Below are positions 43,431 through 52,349 of a stretch of DNA of 64,000 nt, piece after piece. Under the pieces are notes generated by a model. That model was not told where the DNA came from, did not search any database, and worked only from the letters and a program-made list of their open reading frames with translations. The stretch covers positions 142,999-206,998 of the forward strand of contig CAVQUF010000002.1 of assembly GCA_963716865.1 (NCBI GenBank), read 5' to 3'. The position numbers and the translations under genes are program-made. The DNA is from AC-32 sp963716865. Lineage in GTDB: Bacteria; Actinomycetota; Thermoleophilia; Gaiellales; Gaiellaceae. Within the stretch, counting starts at the first letter, position 1; every line of letters starts with the position of its first letter.

Positions 43431-43523
43431 TGTCGTAGTGGATATGCGTCTGGGGATACGGCTCGCGACGCGCCCGCGGATTCGGGATTAACAGGACCGC
43501 AACACTCAGGGCGGGAGGACGGG

Positions 43524-45155
43524 CTAGCCGGCGCGGAACTTCTTGGCCCGGGCCGTGCGCCCCTTCAGAGAGCCGTTTCCCGCGAAGGCGGCGGTCACCC
43601 TCCAGACGCCGCGGCTGGTGGTCAGCGCCAGGGAGTACGTGCAGCCGGTGTTGCCGAGCTTCAGCTTCTTCCAGGCGACGCGGGCGGCGCCTCTCGTCGT
43701 CGCGCGGACCTGGATGAGACCCGAGCAGGTGGCACGGTCGGCGGGGAAACCGCCGAGCACACCGCTGGCGTGGAGCGCGTAGGGCCATCTGCGATCGCGC
43801 TTCGGCTTCATGGTGAAGGAGAGCGTGGGCCGGGCCTTCGTCGCCACTAGGCCGCCCGCCGCGATCGGCCCGACCGAGCCCGGTGTCTCGTTGTCGCCGA
43901 TCGTGTCCGAGTTCCCGTAGCCGAGCCGGCCGTTCCCGCCGAAACCCCAGCAGCGCACCCTGCCGTTGTCGAGGACGGCGCAGGTGTGAATACCGCCGGC
44001 GCTGATCGCAACCGCTTTGCGGTTCGCGAGGTCGACCGGCCCGAAGCCTCCCGGCGTCTCGTCGTCGCCGATGTCGTTCGTATTTCCGTAGCCGAGCCGG
44101 CCGTAGGAGCCTCTCCCCCAGCAGCGCACCGCGCCGTCGTCGAGCAGCGCGCAGGTGTGCTCGTTGCCGGCGCCGATCGCGATGGCGCGTCTGCCTGCGC
44201 CGAGGTCGACCGGCGGAACGGAGCCGGGCGTTTCGTCGTCGCCGATTGTGAAGGTGTACCCGAGGCCGAGCGCGCCGCTCGCGTTGGTGCCCCAACACCG
44301 CACCCGCCCGTTGTCGAGAATCGCGCAGGTGTGGGCGCCGCCCGCGCTGATCGCAACCGCCTTGCGACCCGCCCCGAGGTCGAGCGGGGGAACGGAGCCG
44401 GGCGTCTCGTCGTCGCCGATGTTGTTCGTGTTCCCGTAGCCGAGCTCTCCGTTTCCGCCGAAGCCCCAGCAGCGGACCCTGCCGTTGTCGAGAATCGCGC
44501 AGGTATGGCCGAGGCCGGCGCTGATCGCGACCGCCTTGCGACCCGCCCCGAGGTCGAGCGGCGGAACGGAGCCCGGCGTCTCATCGTCACCGATGAGTTT
44601 CGTGTTCCCGTAGCCGAGCTCTCCGTCTGCGTTGTACCCCCAGCAGCGAACCCGCCCGTTGTCGAGGATCGCGCAGGCGAAGCTGCCCCCAACGGTGATC
44701 GCGACCGCCTTCCGCTCAGATCCGAGTTCGACAGGCCCGGCCGAGCCGGGGGTGTCGTTGTCGCCGATCGCGTCCGTGTTCCCGTAGCCGAGCTGTCCTT
44801 CGGCGTTGTCGCCCCAGCAGCGCACCGCGCCGTTGTCGAGTACCGCACAGGTGTCGTCCACTCCGGCGCTGACTGCGACTGCCTTGCGGCCGGCGCCGAG
44901 ATCGACCGGACCCGCCGAGCCCGGCGTTTCGTCATCCCCGATCGTGTTCGTGTTCCCGTAGCCGAGCTCACCGCTCGACCCGCGGCCCCAGCAGTGCAGC
45001 TGCCCGGAGCCCACCATTGCACACGTGTGCGAGAAGCCGGCGTCCAGAAACCCGGCCGGCAGCCGTCGGAGGCTCGAGGAGGCCTGCTCCGGGCTCGCGC
45101 TCGGGACGAAAGCCAGCGCAGCCAGCGCGACGAGAAGGCCCGCCCACGATCTCAT
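43524..45155 (-). CDS. Secreted RCC1-like seven-repeat propeller
   Basis: A 543-residue protein with a signal peptide (1-23, ending PSASPEQ). Residues about 35-440 contain seven repeats of 58 residues with the core CWG...LGYGNTNxIGDDETPGS...DLGAGRKAVAISAG...HTCAxLDNGxVR, as in RCC1/BLIP-II type beta-propellers. Residues about 445-543 form a separate beta-rich domain with paired cysteines that ends GNGSLKGRTARAKKFRAG. Likely an extracellular protein-binding scaffold. The same architecture recurs in the gene at 45914-47592. ATG start with AGGAG ahead of it and TACGGT 10 bases upstream. Confidence 0.85.
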   Translation of the reverse strand: MRSWAGLLVALAALAFVPSASPEQASSSLRRLPAGFLDAGFSHTCAMVGSGQLHCWGRGSSGELGYGNTNTIGDDETPGSAGPVDLGAGRKAVAVSAGVDDTCAVLDNGAVRCWGDNAEGQLGYGNTDAIGDNDTPGSAGPVELGSERKAVAITVGGSFACAILDNGRVRCWGYNADGELGYGNTKLIGDDETPGSVPPLDLGAGRKAVAISAGLGHTCAILDNGRVRCWGFGGNGELGYGNTNNIGDDETPGSVPPLDLGAGRKAVAISAGGAHTCAILDNGRVRCWGTNASGALGLGYTFTIGDDETPGSVPPVDLGAGRRAIAIGAGNEHTCALLDDGAVRCWGRGSYGRLGYGNTNDIGDDETPGGFGPVDLANRKAVAISAGGIHTCAVLDNGRVRCWGFGGNGRLGYGNSDTIGDNETPGSVGPIAAGGLVATKARPTLSFTMKPKRDRRWPYALHASGVLGGFPADRATCSGLIQVRATTRGAARVAWKKLKLGNTGCTYSLALTTSRGVWRVTAAFAGNGSLKGRTARAKKFRAG

Positions 45156-45214
45156 CTCCTGCCCGACCGTAGCAGCAATGCAGCGAGTCTTAGGCCGCGC
45201 TTACGCGCGTGGGC

Positions 45215-45220
45215 TACCGT
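45215..45220 (+). promoter_or_regulatory. Leaderless-type -10 (TACCGT) for the dioxygenase gene
   Basis: TACCGT is followed by 7 bases and the GTG at 45228. It is one of two back-to-back promoters in the 72-base gap to the divergent RCC1-like gene. Confidence 0.5.
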
Positions 45221-45227
45221 CGAGCGC

Positions 45228-45908
45228 GTGAACGGCGAGAGACTCACGCGGCGCGGCTCGATCGTCGGTTTCGGCGGCTTCCTGCTCGGTCTCCTGGGCT
45301 GGAAGGCGTCGCGCTCCGAAGGCGCCGGCCCCGCGGCCGTCGCGTCCGGCGCCGTCTCGTGCGTGCTCACGCCCGAGCAGACCGAAGGCCCGTACTACAT
45401 CGCCGGCGAGAAGGTACGCCGCAACATCACAGAGGGCCGGCCCGGGGTGCCGCTGCTCCTGCGCCTGCGGGTGGTGGACGCCTCGACCTGCCGGCCGATC
45501 GAGGGCGCGGCCGTGGACATCTGGCACGCGGACGCGCTCGGCGTCTACTCCGGCTTCGGCGCAGGTGCGAAGAGCCGGACGTTCATGCGCGGGATCCAGA
45601 GGACCGACGCGTCGGGTCTCGCCCGCTTCCGCAGCGTGTACCCCGGCTGGTACCAGGGCCGCACCGTGCACATCCACGTCAAGGTGCACGTCGCCGGAAA
45701 CGTCGTCCACACGGGGCAGCTCTACTTCCCGGACTCGCTCACCGACCGGGTGTTCCGGCGCAAGCCCTACAGCAGGCGTGGGAAGCGCACGACGCGCAAC
45801 GCGAACGACTTCGTCTTCGCCCAGGGCGGCCGGCGCTCGATGCTCCGGCTGCGCAAGGCCGGCAGCGCCTACGTGGGAGCCATCGCGATGGGCGTCCACC
45901 GCTCGTAG
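45228..45908 (+). CDS. Intradiol ring-cleavage dioxygenase family protein, exported
   Basis: A 226-residue protein. The N terminus LTRRGSIVGFGGFLLGLLG resembles a twin-arginine (Tat) signal, suiting a folded iron protein. The catalytic core keeps the four Fe(III) ligands of protocatechuate/catechol dioxygenases: Tyr in EGPYYIAGE, Tyr in YPGWYQGRTVHIHVKV and the two His of that same motif. The iron site region is complete, but the protein is short and lacks the N-terminal dimerisation helices, so it belongs to the small exported group whose aromatic substrate is usually unknown. Lies between two RCC1-like genes on the opposite strand. Confidence 0.84.
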   Translation: MNGERLTRRGSIVGFGGFLLGLLGWKASRSEGAGPAAVASGAVSCVLTPEQTEGPYYIAGEKVRRNITEGRPGVPLLLRLRVVDASTCRPIEGAAVDIWHADALGVYSGFGAGAKSRTFMRGIQRTDASGLARFRSVYPGWYQGRTVHIHVKVHVAGNVVHTGQLYFPDSLTDRVFRRKPYSRRGKRTTRNANDFVFAQGGRRSMLRLRKAGSAYVGAIAMGVHRS

Positions 45909-45913
45909 GAGAG

Positions 45914-47592
45914 CTAGCCGGCGCGGAAGATCCGGCCGGTGGCGCCACGGGGGCCCAGCGAGCCGTTTCCTGCGAACGTCGCCGTCACCTTCCACTTGCC
46001 CTTGCGCTTGACCCTGAGCGACGCGCTGTAGGCGCACGTGCCCGGGCCGAGGACGAGCGCCGCCTTCCTCGCGACCGACCGCTTGCCCTTCTTCGCCCTC
46101 ACCGTCACCAGGCCTGAGCACGTCGAGCGGTCGGCCAGGAACCCGCCCAGCCGGCCGGAGGCCTTGAAGCGGTAGGCGGCCCTGCGGTCGCGCTTCGGCT
46201 TCAACGTGAGCGAGAGGGCCGGCGACACCCTGACCGCGATCGCACCGCCCGCGTTGACGGGGCTCGCCGAGCCCGGCGCCTCGTTGTCGCCGATCGAGTT
46301 CGTGTTCCCGTAGCCGAGCTGGCCGCTCAGCCCAAGGCCCCAGCAGCGCACCTGCCCGGAGGGCAGGAAGCCGAGCGGGGTGGCGAGCAGCGCGCAGGTG
46401 TGCGAGCCGCCTGCCGCGATCGCGAAGGCCGACTGTCCGCCGAGGTCGACCGGCGCGACCGACCCCGGAAGCTCGTTGTCGCCGATGTCGTTCGTGTTCC
46501 CGTAGCCGAGACGACCGTTCGCGCCGGAGCCCCAGCAGCGCACCTGGCCGGTGTCGAGCACGGCGCACGTGTGCGCGGCCCCGGTGCTGATCGCGATGGC
46601 GCCGTCGTGCCAAGGTCGACTGGGCCGAATCGAGCCGGGAGTCTCGTTGTCGCCGATGTTGTTGTGTTCCCGTAGCCGAGGCGGCCGTTCGCGCCGCTAC
46701 CCCAACAGCGGACAGTGTGGTTGTCGAGCAGCGCGCAGGTCTGCGAGCCGCCCGCGCTGATCGCGACCGCGGTGCGGCCGGGCCCGAGGTCGACGGGGCC
46801 GAACCCGCCGGGCGTCTCGTTGTCGCCGATGTCGTTGACGTTTCCGTAGCCGAGGCGCCCGTTGGCGCCGTTCCCCCAGCAGCGCACCTGGTGGGTGTCG
46901 AGGATCGCGCACGTGTGCGATCCGCCCGCGCTGATTGCGATCGCGGTCCGGCCGAAGCCGAGGTCTACCGGACCGGCCGCTCCGGGCGTCTCGTTGTCGC
47001 CGATCGAGTTCGTGTTCCCGTAGCCGAGGCGGCCGTCGGCGCCGTTGCCCCAGCAACGGACCGTTCCGTTGTCGAGCAGCGCGCAGGTGTGGGCGTTGCC
47101 GGCCGTGATGGCAGTCGCGGTGCGCCCGGCGCCGAGGTCGACCGGCCCCGCCGTCGCGGGCGATTCGTTGTCGCCGACGTCGTTCGTGTTCCCGTAGCCG
47201 AGGCGGCCGTTAGCGCCGGAGCCCCAGCAGCGCACGGTGTGGTTGTCGAGCAGGACGCAGGTGTGCGCGTTCCCGACGGCGATCGCAAGGGCGCGCCGGC
47301 CCGCGCCGATGTCGACCGGCGCGACCGTCCCGGGCGCCTCGTTGTCGCCGATGTTGTTCAGGTTCCCGTAGCCGAGCCGCCCGTTGGCGCCGTTCCCCCA
47401 GCAGCGCACCTGGCCGGTGCCGAGAACCGCGCACGTGTGGTCGCCGCCGTCGTCCAGGAAGCCTGCGGCCAGGCGAAGGGCCTGGGAGGTGGACTGCTCG
47501 GGGCTCGCGCTCGGGACAACCGCGAGCGCGACGAGCGAGACCAGTACGGCGGCGCCTGCCCAGGCCCACCCTCTACGGACCCCCAACTTCAT
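45914..47592 (-). pseudogene. Secreted RCC1-like seven-repeat propeller, frame broken
   Basis: The same architecture as the neighbour at 43524: signal peptide, seven 58-residue RCC1-like repeats and a C-terminal cysteine domain ending RIFRAG. Reading is interrupted. From 47592 the frame covers five repeats to about 46667, where GGGAACAC should continue in another frame (a base seems to be missing). It then alternates: the DNETPGS part is in frame 2, FGPVDLG returns to frame 1 and AIAISTGAAHTCAVL is in frame 2 down to 45914. At least three single-base changes fall within about 75 bases, yet the rest is intact and both pieces together give seven repeats. This looks more like sequence or assembly error than old decay, but a true pseudogene cannot be excluded. 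Confidence 0.72.
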
Positions 47593-47627
47593 GTGCCAAA
47601 CGACGCTAGCAGCGAGCCCGGATGCTC

Positions 47628-48503
47628 CTAGACCTGGAGCTCGGCCTTGCGGACCCGGCTGAAGCCTGCCGCGGTCAGGGCGCCTGCGTCGACGAGCCGG
47701 ATCATCCAGCCGTGGCCGCTATCGGGGTCGGCCTCCTCCGCGAAGGTGCCGACCGCCGCGAAGATGCGCCCGTCCCTGAACTCCCACTCCTCGATCTGGT
47801 CGCGCTCTCCCTCGAGGTCGTCCCGGAACCGCTCCAGATCGGACCGCAGCCGCGCCTTGACGGTGTCGAGCCACGCCTCGCGCGGATCGCGGTCAGGGTT
47901 CACGCCGCAGAGCTCGAGCAGGTCGTCCTCGATCACCTCGAGCTCGAGGGCGTCGATGTACGCCTCGGCCTCGGCCCAGTCGGGCGCCTCGCCCGGCTCG
48001 AGCGCGACGAGCTCCACGAACAGGCCCGCCGCCTCTGCGCTTGCCAGCGCGGCGCCCGCCTCGGGGGTCTCCTCGCGCGCGAGCGCGTGCTCCAGCTCGT
48101 GCTCGGGCAGCTGCGGCGCGTCCTCGCGCTCGCTGTAGTCGCGTTCGGCCGTCAGGTCGAGGTACGGGTCGCCGTCCGCGCGGTGGGCGAGCCGCTCGTC
48201 GACGACCTGCCAGCTCACCGGCTGCCCGTCCTCGATCGTGCTCAACGTGTGGCCGACCCGGGGAGCGTCGGGGCGGTAGCGTCGGAACGCGCCGAGCTCC
48301 TCGCGCCCGTCGGGGTGCCGTAGCCGGAGTCGGTAGACCGCGGGCTTCAGGTGCGCTCGCGAGCCGTCCAGGCGCTCGACCAGCCAGTCTCGGCCTTCGT
48401 AGCGCAAGACGTCCCCCGGCGCGAGCGGCCCCTCGCTCGTGTAGGGGTGTACCCGCTCCTTGCCGGTCCGGGTGACGTGCACGAGCTCGTACGCGACGGC
48501 CAT
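47628..48503 (-). CDS. Hypothetical acidic protein
   Basis: I do not recognise this 291-residue soluble protein. The N-terminal third is beta-rich, with RYEGRDWLVERLDG and YRLRLRHPDGREELGAFRRYR (possibly a small barrel). The rest is strongly acidic and helical (AEAEAYIDALELEVIEDDLLELCG, then RSDLERFRDDLEGERDQIEEWEF), and the end DSGHGWMIRLVDAGAL is predicted beta. No membrane segments, no catalytic motif. ATG at 48503 with a leaderless-type -10; the frame to 48644 overlaps the divergent cyclase gene and is rejected. Confidence 0.65.
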   Translation of the reverse strand: MAVAYELVHVTRTGKERVHPYTSEGPLAPGDVLRYEGRDWLVERLDGSRAHLKPAVYRLRLRHPDGREELGAFRRYRPDAPRVGHTLSTIEDGQPVSWQVVDERLAHRADGDPYLDLTAERDYSEREDAPQLPEHELEHALAREETPEAGAALASAEAAGLFVELVALEPGEAPDWAEAEAYIDALELEVIEDDLLELCGVNPDRDPREAWLDTVKARLRSDLERFRDDLEGERDQIEEWEFRDGRIFAAVGTFAEEADPDSGHGWMIRLVDAGALTAAGFSRVRKAELQV

Positions 48504-48510
48504 AGCGAGG

Positions 48511-48516
48511 AGGTTA
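48511..48516 (-). promoter_or_regulatory. Leaderless-type -10 (TAACCT), minus strand
   Basis: TAACCT on the minus strand is followed by 7 bases and the ATG at 48501-48503. It shares a 34-base intergenic gap with the divergent promoter at 48527. Confidence 0.5.
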
Positions 48517-48526
48517 CGCGGCCGCC

Positions 48527-48532
48527 TAGACT
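48527..48532 (+). promoter_or_regulatory. Leaderless-type -10 (TAGACT), plus strand
   Basis: TAGACT is followed by 5 bases and the ATG at 48538. The two -10 elements are separated by only 10 bases, so the two polymerases would compete. Confidence 0.42.
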
Positions 48533-48537
48533 CGCAC

Positions 48538-51500
48538 ATGCTCGTCTGTCCGAGCTGCCGCGCGGAAAACCGCAAGGGCGCGCGGTTCTGCGACTCCTGC
48601 GGCGCTCCGCTCCCGGAGCCCGAAACCGTGCGGGAGACCCGCAAGGTCGTCTCCGTCCTCTTCTGCGATGTGACCGGCTCGACCGCGCTCGGCGAGCGGA
48701 TCGACCCCGAGAGCCTGCGCCGCGTGATGGCGCGCTACTTCGAGACGGCGAAGGCGATCGTCGAGCGGCACGGCGGGACCGTGGAGAAGTTCATCGGCGA
48801 CGCGGTGATGGCCGTCTTCGGCGTGCCGGCCGTGCACGAGGACGATGCGCTCCGGGCCGTGCGCGCCGCCGACGAGCTGCGCGGCAGCCTCGGCGACCTG
48901 AACGACGAGCTCGAGCTGAGCTACGGGACGCGGCTCGAGCTCCGCATGGGCGTCAACACCGGCGAGGTCGTAACCGGCACCGAGGAGCGCCTCGCGACCG
49001 GGGACGCGGTCAACGTGGCCGCGCGCCTCGAGCAGGCCGCGCCGCCGGGCGAGGTGCTGCTCGGAGAGGAGACGCACCGGCTCGTGCGCGACGCGATCGA
49101 GTCCGAGCCGGTCGAGCCGATCCCGGCGAAGGGCAAGGCCGAGCCGCTCCAGGCCCACCGGCTGATCGCTGTAGGTGGCGATCCGGGCCGACGCCACGAG
49201 GCGTCGATGGTCGGTCGGGAGCGCCAGCGCGATGTCCTCGAGAACGCCTTCGCCACGGTCGTCGACGGCCGTTCGTGTCACCTGTTCACGATCCTCGGCA
49301 GCGCAGGGGTGGGGAAGTCGCGGCTCGCCGAGGAGTTCCTGCGCACGCTCGACGGCGCGACCGTCGTCCGCGGCCGCTGTCTCTCGTACGGCGAAGGGAT
49401 CACGTACTGGCCGGTGACCGAGGCCCTGAAGCGCCTCCTCGGCGACTCCGCCCAGACCGAGCCCGCCCTGGCTTCGATCCTCGGCGACGATTCCGCCGCG
49501 AGCTCCCCCACGGAGATCGCCTGGGCCTTCAGGAAGCTGCTCGAGTCGCGCGCGGCCGAGCGCCCGGTCGTGGTCGTGTTCGACGACGTCCACTGGGGCG
49601 AGCCCGCGTTCCTCGACCTCGTCGAGCACGTCGCCGACCTCAGCCGCGGCGCCCCGATCCTGCTCCTCTGCATGGCACGTCCTGAGCTGCTCGACCTCCG
49701 ACCGACCTGGGGCGGCGGGAAGCTCAACGCGACGAACGTGCTGCTCGAGCCGCTGGGCCAGGAGGAAGCCGAGCGGCTGATCGCCGAGCTCGACGAGCGG
49801 ATCGACCCCGAGCTGCGCGGGCGGATCCTCGAGGCCGCGGGAGGCAATCCGCTCTTCGTCGAGGAGATGGTCGCGATGGCCGAGGACGGCGGCGAGATCG
49901 TCGTGCCGCCGACGATCCAGGCGCTTCTGGCCGCGCGCCTCGACCAGCTCGAGCCGGCCGAGCGCGGCGTCCTCGAGCGCGGCGCGATCGAGGGACTCGT
50001 CTTCCACCGGGGCGCGGTCGCGGCGCTCGGGCCGGAGGAGGCGACGGTGGACGGCCGTCTGATCACGCTGGTCCGGAAGGACCTCGTGCGCCCCGAGCCG
50101 ACGGTGTTCGTCGACGAAGAGGCGTATCGCTTCAGGCACCTGCTGATCCGCGACACCGCCTACGAGGCGCTCCCGAAGGCCGTCCGGGCCGAGCTGCATG
50201 ACCGTTTCGCCACCTGGCTCGAGGAGCACGGCGCCGCTCTCGTCGAGCTGGACGAGATCATCGGCTACCACCTCGAGCAGGCGTATCGCTATCGCTCGGA
50301 GCTCGGGCCACTGGACGACGCGGCCGGGGAGATCGCCACGCGGGCGGCGGTGCGCCTTCTGCGAGGCGCCGAGCGCGCCAGAGAGCGCGGCGACACACAC
50401 GCCGCCAAGGGACTGCTCGGCCGGGCGCTCGAGCTGCTTCCGCCCGATGATCCACTGCGTCGCTCGACGCAGCTCGACCTGGCAGTTGTACTGGCAGACC
50501 TCGGCGACTTTCCGGGGGCGACGACCCAGCGTGACGAGGCGGCCGCAGCGGCGCGTGCGGCCGCCGACGAACGGTTGCTGGCGCGATGCGAGCTCGCCCG
50601 GGCCGAGGCCGAGGTCCAGGCCGACCCGTCGGCGACGATGGAGGCGGCGCTCACATCGACGCGGGAGGCGCTCGCAGTGCTGGAGCGGCTCGGAGACGAG
50701 GACGGCGCCGTGTGGGGGCTGCGGTTGCTCGCCACGTTCACCGCCTGGCTCGGCCGGACCGACGAGGCGATGCGACTCAACCGGCAAGCGCTCGACCGAG
50801 CCGAACGGGTCAGTCCCAGGCTCGTGAACGACGTGCGGATCTGGATCCTCTGGCAGACCTGGTGGGGGCCTACCCCAATCGATGAAGGCATCCGCAGCTG
50901 TGACGAGGTCATCGCGAGCTCCTCCTCGAAGCCTCTCGAGGCGATCGCGCGCCTGATCCGGGGCGCCCACAAAGCCGCTCGAGGGCAGCTCGCTGAAGGA
51001 CGCGCAGAGCTGGCGGCAGGCCGCGAGCTGCTGCACGACCTGAACGACATGATCTGGTGGGCTGGCACATCGATGGTTGTGGCCGAGACGGAGCTGTCCA
51101 CGGGAGATCCCGCGATCGCATATGCGGCGCTCGCAGAGGGGCAGGAGGAGCTGTCACGCACCGCCGAGACGGGTTACCTGGCGACGCTGACCGGCTATCG
51201 CGCGCAATCGGCCCTCGATCTGGGAAGGGAAGATGAGGCGCTCGAGCTTGCGGCCGAGGCGGCGCGGCTCGGTCAGGCGGACGACTTCGAGCCTCATGCG
51301 CGGAGCCGGCTCGTTCGTGCCCGCGTTGCGGCTCGACGGGGCGAGTTCGAGTCGGCCGAAGAGCTTCTCCGCCAGGCCGCCGCGATCATCGAGCCGACCG
51401 ACTACTACATCATGCACCTCGATCTCAGGCTCGCCGAGGCCGAGGTCGAGCGGCTCGCAGGGAGGCCCGATCGTGAGCGAGTGGCTCTCGAGAAGGCACG

Positions 51501-51573
51501 TGCTCTCGCCGAGGCGAAAGGGGCACTCGCCTCCGTTGCGCGTGCCGACGAGCGGCTCGCCGAGCTCGCCTAG
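48538..51573 (+). CDS. Class III adenylate cyclase fused to AAA-type ATPase and TPR-like region
   Basis: A 1011-residue cytoplasmic regulator. An N-terminal zinc ribbon has C4, C7, C18 and C21. Residues 36-208 are a class III cyclase domain with both metal Asp (D44 in LFCDVTGST, D88 in FIGDAVMAVFG), adenine-selecting D156 (ATGDAVNVAARLE), and the transition-state residues N159 and R163, so it should be active on ATP. Residues 225-520 are a STAND-type ATPase with Walker A GSAGVGKS (254-261) and Walker B VVVFDDVHWG. The C-terminal half is helical repeats of the TPR kind. It thus links cAMP synthesis to an ATP-driven sensor; no DNA-binding domain is seen. ATG start at 48538 just after TAGACT. 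Confidence 0.88.
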   Translation: MLVCPSCRAENRKGARFCDSCGAPLPEPETVRETRKVVSVLFCDVTGSTALGERIDPESLRRVMARYFETAKAIVERHGGTVEKFIGDAVMAVFGVPAVHEDDALRAVRAADELRGSLGDLNDELELSYGTRLELRMGVNTGEVVTGTEERLATGDAVNVAARLEQAAPPGEVLLGEETHRLVRDAIESEPVEPIPAKGKAEPLQAHRLIAVGGDPGRRHEASMVGRERQRDVLENAFATVVDGRSCHLFTILGSAGVGKSRLAEEFLRTLDGATVVRGRCLSYGEGITYWPVTEALKRLLGDSAQTEPALASILGDDSAASSPTEIAWAFRKLLESRAAERPVVVVFDDVHWGEPAFLDLVEHVADLSRGAPILLLCMARPELLDLRPTWGGGKLNATNVLLEPLGQEEAERLIAELDERIDPELRGRILEAAGGNPLFVEEMVAMAEDGGEIVVPPTIQALLAARLDQLEPAERGVLERGAIEGLVFHRGAVAALGPEEATVDGRLITLVRKDLVRPEPTVFVDEEAYRFRHLLIRDTAYEALPKAVRAELHDRFATWLEEHGAALVELDEIIGYHLEQAYRYRSELGPLDDAAGEIATRAAVRLLRGAERARERGDTHAAKGLLGRALELLPPDDPLRRSTQLDLAVVLADLGDFPGATTQRDEAAAAARAAADERLLARCELARAEAEVQADPSATMEAALTSTREALAVLERLGDEDGAVWGLRLLATFTAWLGRTDEAMRLNRQALDRAERVSPRLVNDVRIWILWQTWWGPTPIDEGIRSCDEVIASSSSKPLEAIARLIRGAHKAARGQLAEGRAELAAGRELLHDLNDMIWWAGTSMVVAETELSTGDPAIAYAALAEGQEELSRTAETGYLATLTGYRAQSALDLGREDEALELAAEAARLGQADDFEPHARSRLVRARVAARRGEFESAEELLRQAAAIIEPTDYYIMHLDLRLAEAEVERLAGRPDRERVALEKARALAEAKGALASVARADERLAELA

Positions 51574-51576
51574 GAT
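51571..51576 (+). promoter_or_regulatory. Leaderless-type -10 (TAGGAT) for the DUF2277 gene
   Basis: TAGGAT contains the TAG stop of the cyclase gene and is followed by 6 bases and the ATG at 51583. Confidence 0.52.
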
Positions 51577-51582
51577 GCAGGC

Positions 51583-51858
51583 ATGTGCCGAAACATCCAC
51601 ACGCTCTTCAACTACGAGCCGCCTGCGACCGAGGAAGAGGTCCGGGCGTCCGCCGTCCAGTACGTGCGCAAGATCAGCGGGTTCACGAAGCCCTCGCGCG
51701 CGAACGAGGAGGCGTTCGACCGGGCCGTCGACGAGGTCACGGCGGTCTCGCAGGCCCTGCTCGACCGGCTCGTGACCAACGCGGCTCCCAGGAACCGCGA
51801 GGTCGAGGCGGAACGCAAGCGGGCTCTCGCCGCCAAGCGCTTCGCCACCGCGGGCTAG
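51583..51858 (+). CDS. DUF2277 family protein
   Basis: A 91-residue soluble protein. The N terminus MCRNIHTLFNYEPPATEEEV and the following region ASAVQYVRKISGFTKPSRANEEAF match DUF2277 closely; the family is widespread in Actinobacteria and Proteobacteria but its function is unknown. Mostly helical, with a basic end. It follows the cyclase stop by 9 bases. Confidence 0.85.
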   Translation: MCRNIHTLFNYEPPATEEEVRASAVQYVRKISGFTKPSRANEEAFDRAVDEVTAVSQALLDRLVTNAAPRNREVEAERKRALAAKRFATAG

Positions 51859-51953
51859 CACCGGCTCCGGCCGATGAGTTCCGGGCGCGGCCCGGGTCCA
51901 AACCGGTACGTTCAAACGCGAGCGCCGGGTCGTCCGGCGCGGGAAGGAGCGAG

Positions 51954-52310
51954 ATGGGCCAGCCGGTAGTCCACTTCGAGGTCGTCGGGAAGGACGGAGG
52001 CAAGCTTCAGAGCTACTACTCCGAGCTCTTCGGGTGGGAGATCAAGTCGGACAACCCGATGAACTACGGCATGGTGGAGAAGCAGGGCGACGCCGGGATC
52101 GGTGGAGGCGTCGGCGAGGGGCCGGACGGGTACGACGGTCACGTCACCTTCTACGTCGCCGTGCCGGACGTCGAGGCGTCTCTCGCGAAGGCCGAGAGCC
52201 TCGGCGGCACCAGGGTGATGGGTCCCGAGAAGGTCATGGACATGGTCGAGCTCGGCCTGTTCAAGGATCCCGAGGGCCACGTGATCGGCGTCGTCAAGGA
52301 CGATATGTAG
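51954..52310 (+). CDS. VOC superfamily (glyoxalase-like) protein
   Basis: A 118-residue protein of the vicinal oxygen chelate fold with two beta-alpha-beta-beta-beta units. VHFEVVGKDGGKLQSYYSELFGWEI near 5-29 and FKDPEGHVIGVVKDDM at the end mark the subgroup with a single domain that dimerises. Metal ligands are partly conserved (His6 and the EGH near 108), so a dioxygenase, lyase or antibiotic-binding role remains open. The ribosome-binding site GGAAGGAG lies 5 bases before the ATG. Confidence 0.83.
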   Translation: MGQPVVHFEVVGKDGGKLQSYYSELFGWEIKSDNPMNYGMVEKQGDAGIGGGVGEGPDGYDGHVTFYVAVPDVEASLAKAESLGGTRVMGPEKVMDMVELGLFKDPEGHVIGVVKDDM

Positions 52311-52349
52311 CGCGCGCACGCTGGCGGCCGGCGCTGGCACAGTGACCCT

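Noticed and set aside
43986..45227. N-terminal extension of the dioxygenase frame
   Set aside because: It mirrors the RCC1-like repeats on the opposite strand. The GTG at 45228 with its -10 and Tat-like signal is a better start.
43900..47500. Regular DNA repeats resembling an array
   Set aside because: The 174-base period is that of coding RCC1-like repeats in two genes, not CRISPR or intergenic repeats.
48526..51036. 836-codon open frame antisense to the cyclase-ATPase gene
   Set aside because: A by-product of high GC: Arg/Leu/Glu-rich with no motifs, while the plus strand has intact cyclase and Walker motifs.
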